A stretch of 64,000 bases of DNA from Agapanthus africanus (Eukaryota; Streptophyta; Magnoliopsida; Asparagales; Amaryllidaceae): NCBI GenBank assembly GCA_030015575.1, contig JASDDO010000006.1:380516137-380580136 (forward strand). The letters are read 5' to 3'. Made by a program: the position numbers and the translations under genes. Positions within the stretch are counted from its first letter, which is position 1. Every line of letters begins with the position of its first letter. Under the pieces are notes generated by a model, which searched no databases, was not told the origin of the DNA, and was given only the letters and a program-made list of their open reading frames with translations. Positions 1 to 9,700 of this stretch are shown piece after piece.

Positions 1-588
1 AGACGAAGATGTCGCTGTGAAGCATACCTTTGCAATCCGTTGGTCCCCATAGACCTGATCTATCCCTCCCTGATCGAGAGGGAACTTCATCGCCAGGTGG
101 TAGGTCGATATCTGGGCTCGGAGGGAGTTCAGCGTCGGGCAGCCGAGGAGGATGTTGTAGGCCGATGGGATTCTTACTACGATGAATTCCACAGGCACTG
201 TTCGCGTACGACCGGCCTCCCCGACGTTAAACTGCAAAGCGACTACCCCTTCCGCCGGGATGGAGTGGTTGGTAAATCCTGAAAGGACGTGGGAGGTCGG
301 CCTTAAGTCTGCTGGGGTTAGCCCCATGTGCAGAAAGCAGTCGTAGAAGAGAATGTCCGCCGAGCTACCTGAATCGACCAGTATCCTGTGCACCTTGTAT
401 TGGTGGACCCGAACCGTAATTACCAAAGGGTCGTTGTGGGGCATGGATATGCCGTGGAAGTCCCTGTCATCAAAAATGATTGGCTCGATCTCCCAGGCCT
501 TCTTCCTCTGGCGGCTGGCGGCCTCCACGGTTGGCGCGGTGCGCTGAGTCTCGTAGGAGCTCGACGGACCCCCCGCTGACATGACCAT
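1..588 (-). CDS. Ty3/gypsy pol fragment: retropepsin-like aspartic protease (partial)
   Basis: The minus-strand frame is open from an ATG at 588 (another at 582) to the window edge, about 196 codons. Around 350-385 it encodes the motif LVDSGSSADIL, the DSG active site of plant Ty3/gypsy proteases, followed by a hydrophobic beta-strand pattern and YNILLGCPTLN, the conserved flap-side block. The expected role is cleavage of the gag-pol polyprotein in virus-like particles. Sequence between the gag start (798-1118) and this module is too short to hold a capsid and zinc knuckle, so the ORF belongs to an internally deleted element. No stop is visible in this part. Confidence 0.85.
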   Translation of the reverse strand, partial: MVMSAGGPSSSYETQRTAPTVEAASRQRKKAWEIEPIIFDDRDFHGISMPHNDPLVITVRVHQYKVHRILVDSGSSADILFYDCFLHMGLTPADLRPTSHVLSGFTNHSIPAEGVVALQFNVGEAGRTRTVPVEFIVVRIPSAYNILLGCPTLNSLRAQISTYHLAMKFPLDQGGIDQVYGDQRIAKVCFTATSSS

Positions 589-797
589 GATTTTTTATGA
601 GCATCGGTTCCTTTCAGTGAGGTTCCTTACGCCCTCCGGTGAGCTTGTTTTTGAGCTGACGTGGCGAGTCTCGTGTGCGCAACCCCGTCGAGGGAGGGGG
701 TGCCGGTCATGCCTGCGAACAGGCGAGCTGACCGCAACCGCCTCAGAAGGGACAAGGGTGCGACGAGACTCGGGGTGAAGCTCTCCGGCGTAAAACC

Positions 798-1118
798 TCA
801 GAGCCAAACGAAGCGGTGCCTATCGGGTTCTTGAATATGTCGGCTCGGGGGAGAAACAGTGAGGCGACAATCGACCGGGCCTGCATGAGCGGAGCCTTCT
901 CTCCCTCTGTAGGGGTCTCGATCCCGAGGCGGGGGAGCGGCGACCTGTGGATCTTGCTCGGCAGTTTGGACGCGGATGAGCGCCTCCACGACGGACGCGA
1001 GTCGGTCTATCCGGCCGGCAAGGGCGTTGATGGCATTCGGCGGAGATGGTTCGTCCGCACCTCCGTTGAGGGGGAGGCGGCGGCTAGTGCTTGGATCGTC
1101 GTGATAATCGCTCGCCAT
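798..1118 (-). pseudogene. N-terminal gag fragment of T0
   Basis: The frame starts with ATG at 1118, about 90 bp inside the LTR, where gag of plant Ty3/gypsy elements begins. The 106 residues are hydrophilic, rich in Pro, Asp and Arg, and contain a short heptad-like stretch (INALAGRIDRLASVVEALIR). The frame stops at 798 and no capsid-like (Retrotrans_gag) sequence follows. I read it as the remnant of a gag whose main body has been deleted. Confidence 0.6.
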
Positions 1119-1161
1119 TAGATTGGGATCGGAAGATGAACTTTTGTTTTTGTGGAATCAA

Positions 1162-1210
1162 GGTTTCCCTACAGACGGCGCCAGCTGACGCGACCTGGAT
1201 CACGCCAAGA
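1162..1210 (-). other. Primer-binding region of T0
   Basis: Directly inside the LTR (minus strand) is TCTTGGCGTGATCC. About 27 nt further in is TGGCGCCGTCTGTAGGGA, which resembles the TGGCGCCG primer-binding sites of many plant Ty3/gypsy elements. Which of the two TGG starts primes reverse transcription cannot be settled from the sequence alone. Confidence 0.5.
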
Positions 1211-1958
1211 TGTTACCTTCCGTTGATCTGCTGACGGCGGCGATGGACGGCTGAGATTGGATCCGGAGGCAGGCTCCTGAAACGTGTGGATCTCAATGGT
1301 TTGAGGTGGTTGTTGCCGAGCTACCGGCAAGGAAGTCCCGGGATGGTTGTACCACCGAAGACCTTCCGACGGTCAAGTTAGAGAGGAAATCTGAGCAGAG
1401 TAATGGCTTAGTGGGGTAAAAATGTCTTACTTGAACCGTCTGAAGAAGGGGTTTATATAGCGGTGGCAGCAGGCAGGGCAGGCGCAAGAATCACGCCAGC
1501 CGTTACGCTCCCGACGTCACGCCCGCGTAATGAGCGGGATCTCCCATTAATGGCGAGACAGGCTCGTTAATGGGGGATCGTGATGGCGCGGAACGTGGGA
1601 TGTGGCCGGCGGATATCTCGCGCATGGCGAGATTTGCAGGATGGCAGTTGCGTCTGTGAGCGGTGCCATTGATCGATCGATGAGACCGAGGAAGATGACC
1701 TCGGCGGGAGAGCTCATGGACGAGCGGGAGAGCCGAGGTATCTTGGTTCTACGATAACTCGGAGACGGGCTGGGAGGCCGAAGAGCTCATGGACGAGGAG
1801 ACCAATTGTGCAGGGGCTCAGAGGCGAGCCAGCGTTTGTTTGTCGGAACGGCACAGAAATGGTCTGGTCGGACACTGTATGTCCTTTCTTTTGAGCTTTG
1901 GGACACGTCATCTGTCACGTGTCATGATCTAGAAGATCACCAATGTGGAGCATTATCA
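1211..1958 (-). repeat. 5' LTR of T0 (748 bp)
   Basis: On the minus strand the LTR runs from TGATAATGCTC (at 1958) to GTAACA (at 1211), with canonical TG...CA ends. A TATA box (CTATATAAACC) lies at about 1452-1459. It aligns over its length with the LTR at 23245-24102. The outer end sits 4 nt from the splice donor of the flanking exon; the 5 bp next to the LTR are ATACC (plus strand). Confidence 0.8.
1452..1459 (-). promoter_or_regulatory. LTR TATA box of T0
   Basis: On the minus strand the sequence is CCGCTATATAAACCCC, a good plant TATA box inside the LTR, with transcription expected toward lower coordinates. The equivalent position in the T1 LTR (about 23562-23569) is weakened to CTATAAAAACC. 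Confidence 0.65.
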
Positions 1959-1962
1959 ATAC

Positions 1963-2340
1963 CTGGTCGTATACCGCGAAATCCCTTAGCCTTCGCATCA
2001 AATCTCTCCCGCGATGTCTCCCGCTCTTCAGATTCACGAACACAACGATCAGAGGATCAGGCGGTTCCCGTTCGCGCCTCCCCAAATCCCTAGATTCCTC
2101 ATAAGCCTTACTCGCCGTTGCCACCGGCGATTTATTCCTCAGAGCCTCCACCATCGCTTTCCTCAAGTAACGAGGGATCGTGATCTGATTCCTCAAGACG
2201 ACATTATCTATCTTCGATCCTGCGCGCGATCTAAGACTCTCACCGATCGCCGATCGTGCTGCCGCCAGCCTCGCCGCCAACAGCGATTTTCCCGCGCTTT
2301 CTTCTGCGCGCTGCGTTTCCTCCACTTGTTCTCGATTTCT
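1963..2340 (-). CDS. Diacylglycerol kinase-like exon (partial gene)
   Basis: The minus-strand frame encodes a charged N-terminal stretch, then VLRNQITIPRYLRKAMVEAL and PLIVVFVNLKSGRHRG. These resemble the N-terminal part of plant diacylglycerol kinases just before the GGDGT catalytic loop (IPEYLR-like segment, then PLxVFVNxxSGG). The exon ends at CAG (1963) followed by a GT donor at 1962-1961. The rest of the catalytic domain would lie beyond element T0. The right limit is unclear: there is no convincing in-frame ATG, and TTGTTTTCAAG just before 2340 could be a splice acceptor. The glycine pair usual in the SGG motif is not intact. The gene may be a pseudogene or a divergent member. Family assignment is by motif only. 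Confidence 0.5.
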
Positions 2341-3727
2341 TGAAAACAATTGGTAAGTGATGGAGGTTATAGATCGCGATGGAGTTTGAAGCCTTCGTTT
2401 ACAGTGAAAGGGAGTGTTTTTGTTTCGGGGTTTTATTGGTTCTTGATTTTGAAATTTGGGAGCTTGAGAGGTGGTGGCGGCTTCTAACAGAATTTGGACG
2501 GAGTTTTATAGGAACTACGGGAATGCCCCGCTGAGATCTAGTGGGGTTTGAGGGATTTAAGAACATGAAACAACTTATTTGTGGGCAATAATTGACTAAA
2601 TTATTTGATGTGCCTACCATGAGAGAGAAGTAATAAAAGTGTGGATCCACGCGTTGCACGAAACCTCTCTCTCTAATCACCGTTGGTATGTATTACATCC
2701 GGCATGATTTCTCAATTGACTGGGTTTTTACTCCCTCTCTCTCTAACCTTCTATCCGGATGTATTATATTGGCACACCGAATAATTTCTCAATTGACTGG
2801 ATTTTTACAACGTGTAATGCATGTGATGAAACTTATGTATGAGCAAGTAGAGAAGAGAGGGAGAAGGTGAGAAATAGGAGGGTGTGAGAAATAGGTTGGT
2901 TGAAAAGGAATCTGCAGGTGTGTGTGAGAGAGGGCACACACGTGCAAGGGAGGGAAGGAAATTTAAATTTTGAATAGTTGATAATATGAATAGCTTAAAA
3001 TGATAGAATTCTTCTAAGGGATTTTCTTATATTTAATATCTTTTTCATAAAATTTGAGCTATCAATCGAGGCATGATCTACACCCTTGAGTTTGAACTAT
3101 AAAAGTAGAGACGCTAAACTCAAAGTCTATTATACCGGTTGTTCACACATGCACCGTACGTGCACGTTTATATATGATTTGGAAGTTTGTTTTTAAAGAA
3201 TGAAATAGCACGAAATAGAAAACGGTTGGGTCCAACCGCAACGTGTCCCTAGGTTGATAAACTACTCAACAGTCTGTAGAGAGATCATTTGAGAGAGGGC
3301 CATTTGACCCCATACATATGCATTCTGCCATATCTTCATTTTTATTTTTACTTTTAAAAAAAGGCTAACTCAATCTCCATCTACTAATGTTCTGTCAACC
3401 AAATGGGACAACACAGTGACACAAATAATATACTGATACGAGCTTCATCTGACTGTCTCTTTGGTACACATACGGTTTGAACAGAAACAAATGAAATACG
3501 TAAATGTTCACATCTAAATCCTTCGACAACCAGCCTCTAGATTGAAGATATCAAATAATTTAATTAACGAGATATTATACAGTTCATTCAGTACGTATAT
3601 GAGGTACCAGGGGGAAAAAAGATGAAAGAACTTCATTGCTGCTGCCCCCAGCTAACTCCAGTGTGCATTTGTCACAGCAATTCATAGTAACATATCTCAA
3701 TTTGGTAGTGAACAAGGTGCGAAACTG
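2341..3727. other. Intergenic region, no gene seen
   Basis: AT-rich sequence between the kinase-like exon and the end of the methyltransferase gene. It holds an imperfect direct repeat: TTTCTCAATTGACTGG occurs at about 2709 and again near 2787, each followed by TTTTTAC. Short open frames here have no protein-like composition. Confidence 0.6.
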
Positions 3728-6700
3728 TCATTTCTGCTGCCCCAACCTCTCTCTCCACATCAAGTAATTATAGTGACTGCTCTTGAAGTTTTTGGCATCA
3801 GAAACATGAGCAGCTTTCTCAACCATAATATTAGAATGATTGTCGATTCTGTAAGAAATATCAACTCCTTCGAGGACCAAATGATATGTTATGTCATTAA
3901 GCGACCTTGATGATGCATTTCCGTTGACTTCTTGGTCTGACCTGTTTTCTCTCCCGATCTTGCTCTCCAGATCAGTATGACGAGTCTGGCTTTGCTGAGA
4001 CAGGGATCTTATATCCCAGGAGAGCACCTCCTTGATCAATCTTTGGAATTCGTCGGCAGAAGCATATAATGAATGCTCTTTCTGCAACGAAAAATAAGGA
4101 ACTGAGCTTTTATTTTTCTTGTTTAATTTACAGTGCTGTATGTGGAGGACTGATGATGAAAGAACTTCCAACTCAATTAAAAGTAAAGATTTCAAATATG
4201 TCGACCATAAATGGGAGAAAACTGGATGATAGAGATATAAAGGGAAACCAAAATACCAATTCATCGGTTTATCATAAACATTTGTGGAGCTTCGAAGGGT
4301 AGTTCTTTGTTTGCACATTTATTGATGAGGGTTAATTGCATAAACTTCCCTTCTTATTACTCCCTCCGTTTCATATTATTTGTCCACTTTTAAACTTTCA
4401 CAACTAATAAGAAAATTTAGGATTCACACAAGTTAATGAAAGTATGGATGCAAAAAATCCATTTTAACCCTATTAAATACTCATGACAAGTTAATGAAAG
4501 CATGGAGTATGCTGTATGCATGGGAAAAGATACTAAAGCATAGTAAAAGCATGGGGTTATAATTGAGGGTTAGTTTAGGCATAAATCAATTAAATGTACA
4601 TTGATAATGCCAAGTTTTTCCTAGACAATTTAAATGGACAAATATTTTGAAACAAAAAAAAGTTGAAAAGTGGACAAATAATATGAAACAGAGGTAGCAT
4701 CTCATATAGCACTTTATGACGGGTTTTTTGGGCTAACAAGTCTCTTAAAGGGGCATACGTGCCATACAAGATAAAGTAGACAGGGGTTTTGTGAAATTAT
4801 TCATATGTATAAATTACAGCTATAGCCCAGCAACTGGAAAGAGAGGAAGGGAAATCCACTGAAAACCTTACAGAGGCCACAGCTAAGGCATTCTCTGCCT
4901 GATCAGAAGCGGTGAATAGTAGAGAGGTTAACAAGTAAACTCGGTGATGATTAAGAAATGAAAGAGGTTAGATTTTAGCCTACTAATTTGATAGATTCTA
5001 ACAGCAAAGTGAACCAAGATATGATCTATCTTATCATGGGAATATATATAATTTATTTGACGTGCCTAGGTGGTACAGACCAATCGCCATCATAAACTGG
5101 AAGCGTTTAAGCTTTCGATATAGTTTGCGTGCATGTAGTTACAAGTCGCACTCTCAACCAAATAAATTTGACACTTAATATCTAGCCTTAACCTGAAATT
5201 TCAAAGAATTCTCCCACTTCTAGTTATTAAGGTTCTCCTCAAATATCTGACAGTCATAAAAATATGTTATTTACCTGTTTCATACACCTACAAAATGATA
5301 AAATTAGCGACAAAAATTTCTGCCCTGGAAATTGATTGAATTGCCCTATTCAGAATAGTTACTGTTCAACACTATGCTATTATGGGATAATTTGTCCAAA
5401 CATTAACAAGGTAAACTAATGTCGTAGAAGGCCATAAGGTGAGTCATCCTGCACTTATTGACGCCACTAAATTGTTACTCTTTAACACTCTGAGCCCAAG
5501 ATATTCTTAATTGAACATGTTATGCCCTTCCCTATAAAGATCCCTTTGGGTTTTTTTTGAAATATTAATAATTTAAAAATTAATTATTAAAATAGGGGGG
5601 TTAGATTTAAAATTATCAAAATAGGGCGGTTTCGCCCCACCACCCCCCACCCCAGAATAGGGGACGGGTTCCTAGAACCCGCCCCCTATACAATAGAATA
5701 GAGGGCGGGTTCCCAGAACCCGCCCCTTTTTTTTTAATTTTTAATTATTAATCATGATCATGATCATGATCATGATTATAATTCTTTTAAAAAAAATTTA
5801 AAACTAAATAAACGTAAAAAATATTTAAATAAAATAATAAAATTTTATTATATCAATGTTTTTTACAGAATGAATCCGTCAAAATTTACAATACAAAAAA
5901 ATCATATCCGATCTCTATCTCGACGATCAAATTTATAATATCAAAATGAATCCGTCAAATTTACAATATAAAAAAATCCTATCTGTTTGTAAAATGTAAA
6001 TAACTATCGTTTTCCTTTTCCCTTATGAAATCCGAGGAGGCTTGACATAAGCATATGCCTCCTGGGATGACTGGAGGACCCACCTGTTTCTTGGATAGAT
6101 GGCGGCGGCGTCTGCTCTTCTGCTTCGGGTTCGGGTTCGGCTTCGTCTTCAGCAGCGTCTTGGACAGGCTGTTGTTCCGCAAATCCTAAACCTGAATGTG
6201 GGACAGGTGTCGGATATGTGTTGCCTCCCAACAACTGCATGTAGGACGATAAATCCGTGTCCCAACTGGGCAATTGTAGCGAAGAACCTGTCCTGGTTTC
6301 ATGCGGCTGCTGTTGCACAAAACCTTGGCCCCATGGCTGCGCAAATCCTGACCCCCAAGATTGCTGTTGTTGCGCAAAACCTGACCCCCAAGACGGCTGT
6401 TCTGCAAAACCTGATCCCCAAGACTGGTGTTGTTGCGCTTGTCCTGTATGCCAGGGTTGCTACTGACGGTATGGTGATCCAAACCACTGATCCTGCTGCG
6501 CTGGATCTCCGTGATGCTGCGGCTCTGGTGCCGGCTCATGCTGCAGCTCCGGTGCCGGCTCATGCTGCTGCTCTGGTGCCGGCGATAAATATTGAGAAAT
6601 ATTATATGAACCGAATACACCACCAATTAATTGGTCTGCACTTGAAAATAGAGCCTGAGTTGCTGGACCAGCATCAGTCGGGTATGGTTTCTGTACCATT

Positions 6701-9700
6701 GTTTGTACGAGATGCAACCCACTTGAAAAACGATAGAATTTACATTTTACATACATATATGATTTTTTTATATTGTAAATTTGACGGATTCATTTTGATA
6801 TTATAAATTTGACCGTCGAGATAGAAATCGGATAGGATTTTTTTGTATTGTAAATTTTGACGGATTCATTCTGTAAAAAACATTGATATAATAAAATTTT
6901 ATTATTTTATTTAAATATTTTTTACGTTTATTTAGTTTTAAATTTTTTTTAAAAGAATTATAATTATGATTATAATTATAATTATAATCATAATTATAAT
7001 TTTATAATTAAAATTATATTTATAATTATATAATTAATAATTAAAATTAAAAATTAAAAAAAAAACCGCCCTCTATACTATTGTATAGGGGGCGGGTTCT
7101 AAGAATCCGTCCCCTATTCTGAGGTTGGGGGCGAAACCGCCCTATTTTGATAATTTTAAATCTAACCCCCCTATTTTAATAATTAATTTTTAAATTATTA
7201 ATATTTCAAAAAAACCGATCCCTTTTGCTTCCAATTGCTATGAAGTTGGAAAATGCAATTTTCCTATGGTTGCGCTTGGTATATAGAATGGAAGATTCCC
7301 GGGGAATCCTCGCATTCCCGGAAAGGGAATAGAATGAACGGGCATCTAGTTCCAAGGAATCTTGCATTAACGTGGTTGGCATACTCTAATCATTCCCGGT
7401 AATATATGTATGTGCAATCGTCGACCAGCGGCGAGGTCAGAGGAGAGCCGATGGACGGCCTATCGGCGGCGGGTCGGCAACAAACGGCTTCTTTTGCGAG
7501 CGGATGGATCTCAAAGTAGTTTACTTACCGATCGGCGGCAGGCCGATGAGCGGCCGACAACGGGCGATGGGACGTGGCCGGGAAGCGAACGTCCGGCAAC
7601 GGATTACGGCCGACCGGCTGCGAACGTTCGATCGGCGGTGAGTCGACAGCCGACGGCCGATTGACGGTGGGCCGGCCGGTGAATGATCGGCGATGACCGG
7701 CGGCCGGCCGACGGACGACCGACAATGGGCGGCGGATGGTTAGGGAGGCCGGCGGTGGATGGTCATGGCTCATTTCATGTTAGACGGGAATATTTCGTGG
7801 TAATCAGATAGACACATGTTTTATAGGATTGCTATGAAATAGGGTCATTTGATTACTATGATAATCCTATATTTCTCAGCATATCTTTTACATCTAAACA
7901 ATCACGGTAGTATATCATGGTAATCTAGGATTACCATCTAGATTACTTTCTACCAAGCGCACCCTTACGTGGCCAATAAATAGTAACAATTGACTCGTTT
8001 AATTTAGTTTACACCATCTACTAGGTGACACTGAAACACCACTACTTCCAGAGATGAACCTTCAAGTTTGGACAAGAAGTGCAATTATAAGGGAAATGCA
8101 GCTCATCACAATGCCCAATTTGAAATAATAAGAATATGCAAAGAAAAATAAGACATTCCTCTTATCTCACCCAGATTAATATTGAACCAGAATAATTTAA
8201 ATTCAAGGGTAGACCCAAGGAACTTAATGGTTCAGATTTGAGACATAATAAATATAGGAAAATACAAAATAACAAAACGTTATGGACTAAAAGCAGCATT
8301 TCATATCAATAATTTAAACGGTTCAATAGTGATGGTACCTTTACCGACTCTGGCACCCTTGCACCTTGGATGCAATCAGAATGCGGCAGGTAAGGTTTGA
8401 TATCAAGTATCAGCTGTTGATAAAGGTCAAGCCATAAGCATAAAAGTCACAAGTAAAACTGTCAATACAGACATGCACAAGAATTCAGCATTGTAACTTC
8501 ATAAGAACACTAACAAGGTAGATCTAAACCCCAGAAATGCAATGAAAGACTCTTACAGTGCCATCAACCAAATCTACACCTGAAAGTAGAACTGCATGCT
8601 CATTAACCACCTCCGCCTGAAAAACACCAAAAGTTGATGCAATTAATTGGCAATGCTTTCTGGCTTACATTAAACTGTACCAAATATCATTCATATCGAC
8701 CGATTTTAGGATCCGTATATCGGATCAAGATCCCTTGCGATATGATAAAACCATATATTTTTGCCAATATATGGGCCGATATTTTGAATATCAGCCACAT
8801 CGGCCGTTATGATATAGGACACACCCATCCGATACGTTTCCAATAACCGACGCTAGCCAATATTTAAAAGCTTGTTACATTTATTTATAGTTCATAGGAT
8901 TTTATATCAATATGCACAACAACAATAATGGCTGGAAAGGAATGAAAAATCTAAACACAAACTGGCAGTCTGGCACAACAAAGGTCAAGAGAACAAGACA
9001 AGCATTATACCATAGACACTTGCAAAGGTGATTGACCCGGGGACATTCATGCTCTGCCATGCTAACTTAGGAAGAGAATGTTGTAAAGCTCCGTAAGATA
9101 TCTTAGTCCATAAAGATGTGTCGGCGTCTGATATTTCAATGACCCTCCAAACTTTATGGGAGTTCGATTCAGGTGAAAGAGCTCCGAGATATCTTGAAAA
9201 TTGCCAATTGTTCTCAAAAAATAAAGCTGAGCTTGTATATTAGCTCGGTTTCAACTCACATGCCCTGAAGACGACTGAGAGATCAGAAAGTTAACTTCAT
9301 GCCTAGATGATCTTCCTTTTCCAAGCCTTAACTGAGCTAACTTGAATATTTAGGGATATCACAGATAAAATTAAGGAATGATGCACCATAAGAAGAATAG
9401 CTTATATTCGAGTGCGTAATTCAGTATGTATGTTAGTCAGGTAATATTATTCCCAGTCCTTTCTCTTCGTCCTCTGTGCAAACTAAGTTTTCATCGTCTA
9501 TACTACATAATATCCATATGTTGATAGGTTCAGAAATCTAACATAATTCTTAAATTTAACTTTTGGCCTTCAAATTGCATGTGTGAATATCTGGTGCTTG
9601 TCTTTCCTTGTTTTGCACATTCCAATTCCCAGATAAGGAATCCGACATGACAGCATAACAAATAACAAATGGGTCTAGTGATCTAAATCACAGTTGTTGC

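Larger units (their letters stand above)
1..1958 (-). mobile_element. 5' end of Ty3/gypsy retrotransposon T0 (continues left of window)
   Basis: Reading on the minus strand, the order is a TG...CA LTR (1958 to 1211), a primer-binding region, a gag start (1118) and a protease region open to the window edge. This is the 5' end of an LTR retrotransposon whose pol, 3' LTR and second target-site copy must lie outside the window. The LTR is the same family as that of T1 at 23245-24102: both contain the same CCCGGGATGGTTGTACCACC stretch and similar TATA surroundings. Only about 210 bp separate the gag start fragment from the protease module, so most of gag appears deleted. The element probably depended on related copies for mobility (inference). 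Confidence 0.85.

Noticed and set aside
2399-2680. 93-residue minus-strand frame upstream of the kinase-like exon
   Set aside because: Does not join in phase with the kinase-like motif region and shows no conserved segment.
6099-6806. 235-residue plus-strand frame in the Mutator-like element
   Set aside because: Antisense shadow of the Gln/Pro-rich minus-strand frame, which has the more protein-like composition and a basic end typical of a real tail.
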